Origin: an uncultured Bacilli bacterium
Lineage (GTDB): Bacteria; Bacillota_I; Bacilli_A; RF39; UBA660
Assembly (NCBI GenBank): GCA_944333305.1
Contig: CALVKV010000002.1
Span: 1-26,295, forward strand
Length of the DNA stretch: 26,295 bases
Direction: 5' to 3'
The translations under genes and the position numbers were made by a program. This document shows, piece by piece, positions 1 to 8,420 of this stretch. The notes beneath the pieces were generated by a model, which searched no databases, was not told where the DNA came from, and worked only from the letters and a program-made list of their open reading frames with translations. The stretch's first letter is position 1. Every line of letters begins with the position of its first letter.

Positions 1-30
1 CAGATTACATGTCTTTTTTGTTAAATAAAA

Positions 31-60
31 TAGTGGTAGTGATTTTCCTCACCAACACTA
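31..60. other. imperfect stem-loop upstream of the Rpn remnant
   Basis: Bases 31-42 pair with 49-60 at 10 of 12 positions around a 6-base loop, and flanking AT bases extend the stem. No T-run follows, so it is a weak terminator candidate for a gene outside the window. It could also be a relic of the inserted element's end. Confidence 0.3.
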
Positions 61-74
61 TTTATAATACAACC

Positions 75-120
75 GAAATTAGAAAATTACCTATACTTTT
101 TTGATTGAAATTAGAAAATT
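75..120. repeat. 14-bp direct repeat before the Rpn remnant
   Basis: GAAATTAGAAAATT occurs at 75-88 and again at 107-120, so the copies start 32 bases apart. It sits just upstream of the nuclease/transposase-like pseudogene. It may be a leftover of the element's left end or of its promoter region; no function is assigned. Confidence 0.5.
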
Positions 121-176
121 GTCTTTTTGTATTAATTACTCCATTATGCTACAAATATTGTGAAGGGAGGAAGGTT

Positions 177-990
177 ATGGCAAAGAAACCAAGATTTATA
201 CCATTATTATCAGATACAACTGCCAAAGCCTTAATAAAAGATGAAAACTATAGGTGGTTTTATGAAAAGGTAATTAAATATCAAACAGGAATAGATTTAA
301 AAGAATATAAATTAATAGATACAGAACTTAATACAGGTAATAAAAGATTATAGAACAGATTTAATATTTAAAAAAGGAAAAAATCTAGTTAATTTAGAAT
401 TTAATAAATTTGTCTATAAGTATACGTTAACAAAGAATAGATACTATGCATTAAGGTTAGCAGGATATGGATATTTATCAGGAGAAGATTATGAAGAAAG
501 ATATGTAATTCAAATAAATTTAAATAATAAGATAGTAAATGAGGGGAGAAAAGAGGATAGTATAATAAATTATAAGTTGCAAGATGAAAAATATAAAAAA
601 GAATTAAAAAACATAAAAATAATAGAAATATATCTTTTAAATTATAAAGGGATAGTATATAATGAAACTAACAAATATGATACCTACTTATCGATGTTAA
701 CAGCGACATCTTTTAAAGAATTAGAAAAGATAGTAGGAGATTTAGAAGAAGGGAGAAAGATTATGGAAAAGTTAAAAGAATTAGGATTAGATGATAAATA
801 CGGAGCGTTATATGATGCCAAGATAGTACATAAGAAAGAGATAAATTCTGCCAGGAATGAAGGATACAGTGATGGTAAGAAAGAAGGCAAAAAAGAAACT
901 GCTAGAGCAATGATTTCTAAGAAAATGAATCTAACTTTAATAAGCGAATTAACTGGTTTAAGCAAAAAAGAAATAGAAAAACTTGTTTAA
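177..990 (+). pseudogene. Rpn family PD-(D/E)XK nuclease / putative transposase, frameshifted
   Basis: The first part starts at ATG 177, six bases after a strong AAGGGAGG site, and encodes MAKKPRFIPLLSDTTAKALI before stopping at TAG 351. The rest of the protein continues in the next frame, open from about 346 to TAA 990. It runs through DYRTDLIF, NLEFNK (the likely nuclease-core acidic residues), the GYLSGEDYEERYVIQIN block and a C-terminal lysine-rich coil ending LTGLSKKEIEKLV. Order and content match the Rpn (recombination-promoting nuclease, PDDEXK_2) family of about 270-310 residues. A single-base change in the AT-rich stretch near 341-350 explains the break. It is called a pseudogene because no slippery signal is evident, although a sequencing error or programmed frameshift is not excluded. 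It is probably an accessory insertion upstream of the division operon. Confidence 0.8.
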
Positions 991-994
991 TTGT

Positions 995-1030
995 AATAAA
1001 CTAGAGATGGGTTTAGGTCTCTAGTTTATT
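995..1030 (+). terminator. stem-loop after the Rpn remnant
   Basis: A perfect 13-bp inverted repeat (995-1007 with 1018-1030) surrounds a 10-base loop. The T-run after it is short and interrupted. It is probably a terminator for the Rpn gene and insulates ftsA. A second perfect 18-base palindrome (1029-1046) follows at once. Confidence 0.6.
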
Positions 1031-1050
1031 TTGAAATATTTCAAAACATC

Positions 1051-1079
1051 TTGTTAAATATTCCTTAATTATGTATAAT
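1051..1079 (+). promoter_or_regulatory. promoter of ftsA-ftsZ
   Basis: TTGTTA at 1051-1056 and TATAAT at 1074-1079 are separated by exactly 17 bases. The predicted start near 1086 gives a leader of about 25 bases to the ftsA start. The palindrome at 1029-1046 lies just upstream. Confidence 0.7.
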
Positions 1080-1109
1080 TAAAGTTATAGAGTAGAGGTG
1101 GTGCTAATA

Positions 1110-2342
1110 ATGGACAGAATATGTACAGGTCTTGATATTGGTAATGGTGAAATAAAAATAGTAGTAGTTAGTGCAAATAACAATAAATATTATGTTTTAA
1201 CAACTACCTCAGTAAAATCAAACGGATTAAAGAAAAATACTATTTATGATGATAAAAAATTAAAAAATTCTTTGTTGAATGCCTTAAAAATAACTGAAGA
1301 TAAAATAGGAATGAAAATAAGAGAAGTTATATTAACCCTTCCTGCCAATAGAGCCAGTATGACTATGGAAAATGGCCTTGTTAATATAAAAGGTGAAACT
1401 GTTAGTGGAAGAGATATAGATGCTGTAATTAAAGATACAGTAGAAGACACCTATGATGATACAAGAGAACTTGTTAGTTGTCTTCCTATATCATTTACAG
1501 TGGATGATGAAGCAAGTGTAATAAATCCATTAGACGAAAAAGGAGATAAGCTCTTTTTAAAAGCAGTAGTAGCAACTTCTCCTAAAGAAGAGATATATCC
1601 ATTTATTAATATTGTAAGAAGTGTAGGGGTTAATATAACAGATATTATCTACAATACCCAAGCTGATTATTATACTGTTGCTACGAAAGAACTAGACCGT
1701 AAGATGGGAGCAATTATAAATATAGGAGCTGATATTACTAGCGTAGGCGTATTCAATAAAGGTATTATGATTAAAAACTCTTATATTCCCGTTGGAAGTA
1801 GTAGTGTGGATAAAGATATTGCTTTTGTTTATAAAATAGATTTAAAAGAAGCAAAGAAATTAAAAGAATCATTTGCTTTAACTTCTGCAAGGTATGCTGA
1901 TAGTAATGACTCTATAACTGTTGAAACTAAAGAAAACAAAAAAGTAACTATAAATCAAATGCAAATATCAGAAGTTATAGAGTCTAGAATAAAAGAAATT
2001 TTAAAACTTGCAAAAAATGAAATAAATCGCTTAACAAAAAGAGAAATAAGTTATATAATTGTAGTGGGTGGTATTAGCGAGCTTGCAGGTTTTAACTATG
2101 TAGTTGAAGAAACACTGGGTAGAGCCTCTAGTTGCTTTAATATGAATGAAATAGGTGCTAGACACAATAAATATACAAGTGCCTTTGGAAGTTGTAAATA
2201 TTTTGATAAAAAATGTACTTTAAGAGAAAAAAATATAAATATGTTTAATCTTGATGAAATAGATAATTTTATATCACCTAAAAAGAAAAATATTAATGAT
2301 AGTATGACAAATAGATTTTTTGGTCACTTTTTTGATAACTAA
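1110..2342 (+). CDS. ftsA: cell division protein FtsA
   Basis: This 410-residue actin-like ATPase tethers FtsZ to the membrane at the division site. It opens with the phosphate-1 motif [13 protein letters not shown]. Next come the 1C subdomain (about 85-165), the phosphate-2 motif [16 protein letters not shown] and the adenosine motif [13 protein letters not shown]. It ends with a short amphipathic helix, TNRFFGHFF, as expected for the membrane-targeting sequence. ATG 1110 is chosen over GTG 1098 and GTG 1101 because it lies 8 bases after AGAGGTGG and begins right before the conserved core. ftsZ follows after 17 bases, so the two are cotranscribed. FtsA rather than another HSP70/actin-fold protein is supported by this linkage. 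The distance between core and C-terminal helix is short. Confidence 0.93.
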   Translation: MDRICTGLDIGNGEIKIVVVSANNNKYYVLTTTSVKSNGLKKNTIYDDKKLKNSLLNALKITEDKIGMKIREVILTLPANRASMTMENGLVNIKGETVSGRDIDAVIKDTVEDTYDDTRELVSCLPISFTVDDEASVINPLDEKGDKLFLKAVVATSPKEEIYPFINIVRSVGVNITDIIYNTQADYYTVATKELDRKMGAIINIGADITSVGVFNKGIMIKNSYIPVGSSSVDKDIAFVYKIDLKEAKKLKESFALTSARYADSNDSITVETKENKKVTINQMQISEVIESRIKEILKLAKNEINRLTKREISYIIVVGGISELAGFNYVVEETLGRASSCFNMNEIGARHNKYTSAFGSCKYFDKKCTLREKNINMFNLDEIDNFISPKKKNINDSMTNRFFGHFFDN

Positions 2343-2359
2343 TTAAGGAGGAACTTTTG

Positions 2360-3493
2360 ATGGGAAACGGACTAGAAATGGATCAATTAGCGAAAATAAA
2401 AGTAATCGGCTGTGGTGGCGGCGGCGGCAATGCTGTTAATAGAATGGTAGAATCAGGTGTTAAAGGAGTAGAATTCATTGTTGCTAATACAGATTTACAA
2501 GTATTAAATAATTCTAAAGCAGATGTTAAAATTCAACTTGGTGCTAATCTTACTGATGGACTAGGGGCAGGATCTCGTCCTGATATTGGAAGAGAAGCAG
2601 CTTTAGAATCAAAAAAAGAAATAGAAGATGCTCTAGCAGGAGCAGATATGGTTTTCATTACTTGCGGAATGGGTGGAGGAACAGGAACAGGAGCAGCTCC
2701 AGTAGTTGCCGAAATAGCTCAAGCACTTGGAGCTTTAACTGTAGCCATTGTAACTAAACCATTCACCTTTGAAGGAAAAAAGAGAATGGATAATGCTCTA
2801 CAAGGGCTAGCAGAACTAGAAAAGCATGTAGATACTTTAATTGTTATTCCAAATGATCGTTTAAGAGAAATTATAGATAAGACAACACCAATGCTAGAAG
2901 CATTTAAAGAAGTAGATAATGTCCTTCGTCGTGGTGTTCAATCAATATCAGATTTAATTGCTGTAGTTGGACTTGTTAACCTAGACTTTGCTGATGTTCA
3001 ATCAGTAATGAAAGATTCAGGACGTGCTATTATTGGTATTGGTATTGGTATGGGAGAAGACAGAGCTATAGAAGCTGCAGGGCAAGCTGTTTCAAGCCCA
3101 TTACTTGAAACAAGTATCAGTGGAGCAACAGATGCCATTATCAATATTACTGGTGGAGTTAACTTAACATTATTTGAAGCAGAACAAGCTGCTGAAGTCG
3201 TAAGAGCAGCATCAGGCAATGATATTAATACAATATTCGGTTCTGTTATTAATGAGAATTTATCAGATGAAGTTATTGTTACTGTTATCGCTACTGGTTT
3301 TAATAAGAAAGAAGAAGGGAATTCTAAGCAACCAGTATTTTCTAATGCAGCTCCTAATAGAAGAAGCAGAGATGAAATATCCTATGTAGCTACAATCCCT
3401 CAAGCAGAAGATAATGATGACGATGATGATGGAGAATTATTAGATGATACAGATTATGATTTTCCACCATTCCTAAGAGATAAGAATTTTTAG
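2360..3493 (+). CDS. ftsZ: cell division protein FtsZ
   Basis: This 377-residue tubulin-like GTPase polymerises into the Z ring. Visible motifs are the N-terminal [13 protein letters not shown], the tubulin signature [10 protein letters not shown] at residues 105-114, NDRLREI, and the synergy-loop region [11 protein letters not shown]. After the core come a short linker with an Asp-rich run and a C-terminal peptide, [11 protein letters not shown], matching the DIPTFLR-type tail that binds FtsA and SepF. ATG 2360 is used because AAGGAGG lies 8 bases upstream; the TTG three bases earlier is not needed. It is the last gene of the ftsA-ftsZ operon and its stop lies inside the terminator stem. The other dcw-cluster genes are not next to it here. 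Confidence 0.98.
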   Translation: MGNGLEMDQLAKIKVIGCGGGGGNAVNRMVESGVKGVEFIVANTDLQVLNNSKADVKIQLGANLTDGLGAGSRPDIGREAALESKKEIEDALAGADMVFITCGMGGGTGTGAAPVVAEIAQALGALTVAIVTKPFTFEGKKRMDNALQGLAELEKHVDTLIVIPNDRLREIIDKTTPMLEAFKEVDNVLRRGVQSISDLIAVVGLVNLDFADVQSVMKDSGRAIIGIGIGMGEDRAIEAAGQAVSSPLLETSISGATDAIINITGGVNLTLFEAEQAAEVVRAASGNDINTIFGSVINENLSDEVIVTVIATGFNKKEEGNSKQPVFSNAAPNRRSRDEISYVATIPQAEDNDDDDDGELLDDTDYDFPPFLRDKNF

Positions 3494-3515
3494 AGCTTAA
3501 AGCTCTTTTCTTTTT
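3492..3515 (+). terminator. terminator of ftsZ
   Basis: AGAGCT (3492-3497) and AGCTCT (3501-3506) form a 6-bp stem with a TAA loop. A T-rich run follows (3507-3515). The ftsZ stop codon overlaps the stem. Confidence 0.75.
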
Positions 3516-3585
3516 CCTTAAATTAATATATACTAAACTTAATTGTATTACAGAAAATGAATATATATAACTAGAGGTGATGACT

Positions 3586-4788
3586 TTGAAGAAAAAAATA
3601 GCAATATTATCTTTACATTTAGGCTATGGTGGCGTAGAGAAGGCCATAACTTCTCTTGCAAATTCTCTTGCTAAACTAGATAAGTATGAAATAGAAGTAG
3701 TATCTATTTATAATTTATATGGTAAGCCAATTTTTCAATTTAATCCTAAAGTTAAAATAACTTACTTAATTAATACAGATTTACCTATAAGAGTTTCTAA
3801 ATATAAAGATTTGTTCTTTAAATTTCATTGGTTCCACTTAACAAAATTACTTTTTAATGATTATATTTCTAAATTGAAAATAATAAGCCTTTTTAAAGAC
3901 AGTATAAATGGTGTTTCTATGTATTCAAAACGAGCTAGTGTTGTAAAAAAGTATTTAAAAGAAACAGATGCCGATATTATAATTTCAACTAGGACATTTC
4001 TAAATGAATGGTTAGGTGAATATGGCAAGGAGAATGTTGTTAAAATAGGATGGGAACACAATCATTATCACGGTGATATGAAATATGCAACAGATGTTAT
4101 TCGCAGTGCTAAAAACCTCGATTATTTTGTCTTAGTGTCTAAAAATTTACAAAAGTTTTATCATAAAAAAATGAAACGTCATAAATGTAAATGTGTTTAT
4201 ATACCTAATGCTTTAGAAAATATTCCTAGAACCAAAAGCCCTCTAACAAGTGAGCATTTAATTTCTGTAGGGAGACTTTCTCCTGAAAAAGGATACTTAG
4301 ATCTTTTAAAAATATATAAAAATCTAAAAGAAAAAAAATGCACCTGGCACTTAGATATTGTTGGTGATGGTAATGATAGAGATAAACTTGAGCATTTTAT
4401 TAAAGATAATAATTTAGAAAATGATGTTACTCTTCATGGCTTTAAAAATAGTAAAGAAATAGAAAAACTAATGCAAAAATCAAGTATTTATATCATGACT
4501 AGTTATACAGAAAGCTTTGGTATAGTTTTACTTGAAGCGATGAGTAATGGCCTTCCTTGTCTTGCTTTTGATTCTGCAGAAGGTGCTAAAGAAGTAATAA
4601 CTTCAGGCCATGATGGCTATTTAATTAAACATCGAAACTTTAAAGCTATGGAAAAGAAAATCATAGATTTAACTAAAGATATAAATGCAAGAAAAGAACT
4701 AGGAAAAAATGGTAGACGCAAAGTAAAAGGTTATATGAGCGATAATATTTGTGAAAAGTGGGAAAAACTGATTGAAAAGAAGGTATAG
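3586..4788 (+). CDS. GT4-family glycosyltransferase
   Basis: This 400-residue GT-B fold enzyme (Glycos_transf_1 type) probably adds a sugar to a lipid-linked surface glycan. The N-terminal Rossmann half has the glycine loop LHLGYGGVEKAI. The C-terminal half has VGRLSPEKGYLDLL (228-241), LDIVGDG and the nucleotide-sugar motif ESFGIVLLE, with E309 and E317 spaced as in the EX7E signature. The start is ambiguous. ATG 3580 directly abuts the AGAGGTG site, while TTG 3586 is 6 bases away and gives MKKKIAILSLHLGYGG, so TTG is preferred. The next gene begins one base after the stop. An AT-rich TATACT near 3529 could be the -10 box, but I see no convincing -35. The sugar donor and acceptor cannot be read from the sequence. 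Confidence 0.9.
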   Translation: MKKKIAILSLHLGYGGVEKAITSLANSLAKLDKYEIEVVSIYNLYGKPIFQFNPKVKITYLINTDLPIRVSKYKDLFFKFHWFHLTKLLFNDYISKLKIISLFKDSINGVSMYSKRASVVKKYLKETDADIIISTRTFLNEWLGEYGKENVVKIGWEHNHYHGDMKYATDVIRSAKNLDYFVLVSKNLQKFYHKKMKRHKCKCVYIPNALENIPRTKSPLTSEHLISVGRLSPEKGYLDLLKIYKNLKEKKCTWHLDIVGDGNDRDKLEHFIKDNNLENDVTLHGFKNSKEIEKLMQKSSIYIMTSYTESFGIVLLEAMSNGLPCLAFDSAEGAKEVITSGHDGYLIKHRNFKAMEKKIIDLTKDINARKELGKNGRRKVKGYMSDNICEKWEKLIEKKV

Positions 4789-4789
4789 G

Positions 4790-5266
4790 ATGAAAAGAAA
4801 AGTAATGTTTATATCAAGTACGGGAGGACATTTAACAGAACTCTTACAACTTGATAGTATTATAAAAAAATATGATTATAGTTTAATAACAGAAAAAACA
4901 AAAGCTAATAATAAATTAAAAAGAAAATATAAAAATACTAGTTTTCTTTTGTATGGTACAAAAGATCATAAAATAACATATCCTTTTAAACTCATTATAA
5001 ATTGCTTTATTAGTCTTTTCCTTTATTTTAAATATCAACCAGATTATATCGTTACAACAGGAGCCCATACAGCAGGACCAATGTGCTCGATTGGAAGAAT
5101 TTTTGGTAGCAAAATAATTTATATCGAATCATTTGCTAATATAAAAACTAAAACAATTACAGGAACTCTTTTCTATAAATTTCATATTGCTAATCTTTTT
5201 ATAGTCCAGTGGCGACCTATGTTAAAACTATATCCTAAAGCAACATATGGAGGGTGGTGTTTCTAA
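4790..5266 (+). CDS. PssD/Alg14-like glycosyltransferase membrane subunit
   Basis: This 158-residue protein has the hallmark N-terminal motif FISSTGGHLTELLQL, a hydrophobic segment near residues 68-80 and the TTGAHTAGPMC and IIYIESFA blocks of the Alg14/PssD/CpsF family. In that family it is the membrane-anchoring, acceptor-binding half of a split GT-B enzyme that acts on an undecaprenyl-linked sugar. ATG 4790 follows an AAGAAGG site by 6 bases, and the ORF could extend only to TTG 4772. Its stop TAA overlaps the start of the next gene (TAATG), which fits a stoichiometric partner. It is sized like the partner subunit, not truncated. Confidence 0.88.
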   Translation: MKRKVMFISSTGGHLTELLQLDSIIKKYDYSLITEKTKANNKLKRKYKNTSFLLYGTKDHKITYPFKLIINCFISLFLYFKYQPDYIVTTGAHTAGPMCSIGRIFGSKIIYIESFANIKTKTITGTLFYKFHIANLFIVQWRPMLKLYPKATYGGWCF

Positions 5267-6066
5267 TGATTTTAGTAACGCTTGGTACACAAGATAAAAG
5301 TTTTGAAAGATTATTAAAAGCAATTGATAAAGAAATAGAAAAAGGTAATATTAAAGACAAAGTTTTAGTTCAAGCAGGTTATACCAAATATAAAAGTAAA
5401 AATATGGAAATATTTAAAAGTGTTTCTAATGATAGATTAGAAGAACTTATGGATGAAGCATCTCTTATTATCACTCATGGTGGAGTAGGGAGTATTTTAA
5501 CAGCTTTAAAATATCATAAAAAAGTTATCGCTACACCACGCCTTGCTAAATATAATGAGCATACCAACGATCATCAAAAACAAATAATCGAAGAGTTTGG
5601 TAGATTAGGTTATATTCTACCTTTAAAAGATTTAACTAAATTAGATAAAATGCTAATTAAAAGTAAAACATTTAAACCTAAAGAGTTTAATAGTAATAAT
5701 GAAAACTTCAAAGAACTAATTACTAATTACATAGAAGAATCTAATCATATTAGTTGGTTTAATCGAGATAAGTTTGTTATTTTAACAGCATTACTTAATC
5801 TATTTATGTTTTACCTATTAAATCTTACAGGTATGAACCTCTATTTAAACTTTACTATTACCTACACCATCTCTTGCTTATTTATGGCTTTATTTAAAAC
5901 AAAGAAGCTTTCCAATATAATAACATCTATTATATGTTTTTATTTAATAGAAGGACTATCTTTATTATTACTTGTAGATAACTTACATATTGATGTTGTC
6001 CTTTCTAAATTTTTAATTAATATACTAGTAGTAATTATTTATCATTTTTTAGTTAAGAAGAATTAA
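5266..6066 (+). CDS. PssE/Alg13-like glycosyltransferase fused to a GtrA-like membrane domain
   Basis: Residues 1-155 resemble Alg13/PssE, the nucleotide-sugar-binding, catalytic half of the split glycosyltransferase. They contain MILVTLGTQDKSFERLL, the donor-site motif THGGVGSI (70-77) and the NDHQKQI block. PssE proteins usually end near residue 160. This one continues with about 100 hydrophobic residues (170-265) forming four predicted membrane helices. Their spacing and the NFTITYTISCLFMALF and SKFLINILVVIIYHFL segments look like the GtrA fold, known from flippases or anchors for undecaprenyl-phosphate sugars. The start at ATG 5266 overlaps the upstream stop and has GGAGGGTGG 9 bases upstream; GTG 5254 is rejected. 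The PssE assignment is firm, and the GtrA assignment rests on pattern only. Confidence 0.82.
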   Translation: MILVTLGTQDKSFERLLKAIDKEIEKGNIKDKVLVQAGYTKYKSKNMEIFKSVSNDRLEELMDEASLIITHGGVGSILTALKYHKKVIATPRLAKYNEHTNDHQKQIIEEFGRLGYILPLKDLTKLDKMLIKSKTFKPKEFNSNNENFKELITNYIEESNHISWFNRDKFVILTALLNLFMFYLLNLTGMNLYLNFTITYTISCLFMALFKTKKLSNIITSIICFYLIEGLSLLLLVDNLHIDVVLSKFLINILVVIIYHFLVKKN

Positions 6067-6088
6067 AATAACTAAACAGGGGGACTTT

Positions 6089-6790
6089 ATGAATATAAAT
6101 ATTATTAAAGAAAAGATAAAATTACATAAATATTATCTTATAATTATAATTATTATGCTTATAATTATCATAATTATGGGTATTTCTTTACTCACTAAAG
6201 AAAATAATACTTTTACTAATCCTTATGAAGTAAAGGTGAATCCTGATGATAATTTCTTATTTTTAGGAGATTCTATTACAGACTTTTATCCTTTAGAAGA
6301 GTATTATGATAATTTGCCAGTTGTAAATAGTGGAATTTCTGGTAATAAGACGACAGATATCTTAAACGATATGGAAACTAGAGTTTATCAATATAATCCT
6401 ACTAAAGTATTTCTATTAATAGGTACTAATGATTTAGATATGACTAGTGAAGATATTGTCGATACTACTTTTAATAATATTAAAAAAATAGTAAAAGAGA
6501 TAAGAGAAAATAGAAGTGATGCTACTATATATGTAGAAAGTGTATATCCTGTAAACTCTACTATAGAAAATAATTCTGCTAGTAATAGAACTAATAAAAA
6601 GATTAGAGATTTAAATAAAAAAATATCTAATTACTGTGATGGAGAAAGTTGTAATTATATTAATCTATTTGATGATTTAATAGATGAAGAAGGTAATTTA
6701 AAAGAAGAGTATACTGAAGATGGATTACATTTAAATAGTTTAGGTTATGTTGTTATTACAAGAGAGTTATTACCATATCTAAATGAATAA
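6089..6790 (+). CDS. membrane-anchored SGNH/GDSL hydrolase
   Basis: This 233-residue protein has one uncleaved N-terminal transmembrane helix (about 16-36, almost all Ile/Leu/Met) and then an extracellular SGNH esterase domain. Block I is FLGDSIT with nucleophile Ser62. Block III is IGTNDLD (Asn114), and block V is DGLHLN with Asp211 and His214. The family removes acyl or acetyl groups from polysaccharides, peptidoglycan or lipids. Its place at the end of a glycosyltransferase operon suggests trimming of a surface glycan, which is inference. The start at ATG 6089 follows AGGGGGA. Confidence 0.88.
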   Translation: MNINIIKEKIKLHKYYLIIIIIMLIIIIIMGISLLTKENNTFTNPYEVKVNPDDNFLFLGDSITDFYPLEEYYDNLPVVNSGISGNKTTDILNDMETRVYQYNPTKVFLLIGTNDLDMTSEDIVDTTFNNIKKIVKEIRENRSDATIYVESVYPVNSTIENNSASNRTNKKIRDLNKKISNYCDGESCNYINLFDDLIDEEGNLKEEYTEDGLHLNSLGYVVITRELLPYLNE

Positions 6791-6802
6791 GGAGAAAAGA
6801 AT

Positions 6803-7627
6803 ATGACAACATATAAGAGAATAATAGATACCTTAATTAAAGAAGAAAAAGCTAATGAATTTTATAGGTTTCAAGGCTCTAGTAGTTTTGAATATTTTAA
6901 TATTAAAAGTAATAGGTTTGATGATAGTAAGCATTATATATATTTTTCTAGGACGAAAAATCATCATTATTATTTTACTATTAGAAGAATAAGGCAGTTA
7001 TTAAATAAAGTAGTATTAAATGATACTCCATATAGTATTTCTAATAAAGAATTAGAAAATGAAGAAAGTTTTAAAAAGATTACTAATATAGTCTTAAATC
7101 AAGAAAACTTAAAAGGTTTAAAATCAATATCTTTAGTATGTGATAATGCATATTATCAATTATTAAAAGAAAATAGCAGTTGTAATATGGCAAAAAAGGT
7201 TTCTCCTTATTTAATAGAGAGAGTAGATAGAAAAATGTATGGAGGAGGCTATGGTGTTAGTAATGCTTGGTTAAACTTATTAAATGATTTAACCCTTTTT
7301 TCTTCCTGTATAAGAATAACTAGTGTTGATATTTTAAATATTCTAAAGAATATGAGAAGAGAAAAGAAGCTTGCTTCCCCATACTTAATCAGTAGTATCT
7401 TAGATACTAAAGAAAGAACTTATAGAATGTCAGATAATCTATATAATGATTTTCATAAATATAATATAATGAATGATTTAGAAACAATCTATGAAGAGAA
7501 ACTATATTTTGAAGACAGCAGTTTTGGAAGTAATCCGGGTGCAAATATTAGAGACATTTTAACAAGTTATCAAAAGAATAGAGAAAAAGTTTTAAGATTA
7601 GCAGACAATAGTTACCATAAATATTAG
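6803..7627 (+). CDS. hypothetical protein in the glycan operon
   Basis: I do not recognise this 274-residue protein. It is soluble, with no signal peptide or membrane helix, is rich in Asn, Lys, Ser and Tyr, and has a predicted net positive charge. Distinct spots are FYRFQGSSSFEYF near the start and RKMYGGGYGVSNAWLNLLN in the middle. It starts 13 bases after the SGNH gene stop, behind AAGGAGAAAAG-type purines, so it is probably cotranscribed. The stop is TAG, 8 bases before the rplU promoter. No catalytic motif is evident. Confidence 0.75.
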   Translation: MTTYKRIIDTLIKEEKANEFYRFQGSSSFEYFNIKSNRFDDSKHYIYFSRTKNHHYYFTIRRIRQLLNKVVLNDTPYSISNKELENEESFKKITNIVLNQENLKGLKSISLVCDNAYYQLLKENSSCNMAKKVSPYLIERVDRKMYGGGYGVSNAWLNLLNDLTLFSSCIRITSVDILNILKNMRREKKLASPYLISSILDTKERTYRMSDNLYNDFHKYNIMNDLETIYEEKLYFEDSSFGSNPGANIRDILTSYQKNREKVLRLADNSYHKY

Positions 7628-7634
7628 AAAATGT

Positions 7635-7663
7635 TTGACTGAGTGAGACTTTTATGCTAAAAT
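7635..7663 (+). promoter_or_regulatory. promoter of rplU-prp-rpmA
   Basis: TTGACT (7635-7640) and TAAAAT (7658-7663) are 17 bases apart, with a TG one base before the -10 box (extended -10). Transcription should begin near 7670, leaving a leader of about 130 bases before rplU. Confidence 0.8.
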
Positions 7664-7669
7664 CATATT

Positions 7670-7783
7670 GTTTGTAGCTTGTTATACCTCTATTTGAGTG
7701 TAAGCTTGTAAGCTGTAAACCGCATTGAAAAGGTAGAAATTACTAAGAGAGAGTAATACCTTAAGAGCGAGTCTTTGGTTTAG
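7670..7783 (+). promoter_or_regulatory. L21 (rplU) mRNA leader
   Basis: The untranslated leader is structured. A long hairpin pairs AAGGT with ACCTT and ATTACT with AGTAAT (7730-7762, 7-base loop). An AGCTT/AAGCT element lies at 7703-7713. Its place before rplU in the rplU-prp-rpmA operon matches the Firmicutes L21 leader family, a presumed autoregulatory site for L21. The family call rests on position and architecture; I did not align it to the covariance model. Confidence 0.65.
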
Positions 7784-7800
7784 AAAAAGGAGGTTAAAAA

Positions 7801-8103
7801 ATGTACGCAGTAATTAAAGTTGGTGGAAAACAATATCGTGTTAGCGAAGGAGATGAAATCTTCGTTGAAAAATTAAATGCTAACGCTAATGATGTTGTTA
7901 CTTTTGGAGAGGTTTTAATGCTTGACTCTAAAGTTGGTTCCCCTTATTTATCTAATGTCACTGTAGAAGGTACAGTCTTAAAAAATGGTAAAGCTAAGAA
8001 AATACGTGTTTTTAAGTATAAGAACAAATCTAGAAGTAACCGTAAAACTCAGGGACATAGACAACCATATACTAAAATTAAAATTACTAAGATTAATGGT
8101 TAA
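7801..8103 (+). CDS. rplU: 50S ribosomal protein L21
   Basis: This 100-residue large-subunit protein binds 23S rRNA. It begins MYAVIKVGGKQYRVSEGDE and carries the basic signature KYKNKSRSNRKTQGHRQPYT near the C terminus. Length and sequence are typical. AAAAAGGAGG lies 7 bases upstream of the ATG. It is the first gene of the classic rplU-prp-rpmA order. Confidence 0.98.
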   Translation: MYAVIKVGGKQYRVSEGDEIFVEKLNANANDVVTFGEVLMLDSKVGSPYLSNVTVEGTVLKNGKAKKIRVFKYKNKSRSNRKTQGHRQPYTKIKITKING

Positions 8104-8105
8104 TT

Positions 8106-8408
8106 ATGATTAGAGTAAAAGTAGAAAAAGAAAAAGGTTATTTTAAAAAGATAAGCATATTAGGACATGCCATGTATGATGATTATGGTAAAGATATAGT
8201 TTGTAGTGCTGTTAGTTCGATTGTTACTACAACAATTAACGGTATTCTTACTATTGATAAAAGTACTATTACTTATCTAGCTAGTAGTAAAGGCTTAACT
8301 ATTAAAGTTTTGAGTAATGATAGAGTAACACAATCACTACTTAAAAATATGTTAAGACTACTAAAAGAATTAGAATTAAAATACAAAGAAAATATAGAGA
8401 TACAGTAA
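8106..8408 (+). CDS. prp: Prp, ribosomal-processing cysteine protease for L27
   Basis: This 100-residue YsxB/Prp-family protease has catalytic His21 in the ILGHAMY motif and Cys33 in KDIVCSAVS. It removes the N-terminal extension of L27 in Firmicutes. The substrate is encoded next door, and L27 here carries the matching extension. No clear ribosome binding site precedes the ATG, which is two bases after the rplU stop, so translation is probably coupled. Confidence 0.95.
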   Translation: MIRVKVEKEKGYFKKISILGHAMYDDYGKDIVCSAVSSIVTTTINGILTIDKSTITYLASSKGLTIKVLSNDRVTQSLLKNMLRLLKELELKYKENIEIQ

Positions 8409-8420
8409 GGAGGGACTAAA

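Noticed and set aside
105..176. TTG 105 as start of the Rpn gene
   Set aside because: The 24 extra residues match nothing, and ATG 177 has an excellent ribosome binding site.
684..965. Minus-strand open frame over the Rpn remnant
   Set aside because: It is antisense to a recognisable protein, has low-complexity Ser/Phe/Pro-rich sequence and no ribosome binding site.
2998..3219. Minus-strand open frame within ftsZ
   Set aside because: It is a shadow of the highly conserved FtsZ core, with no start signal.
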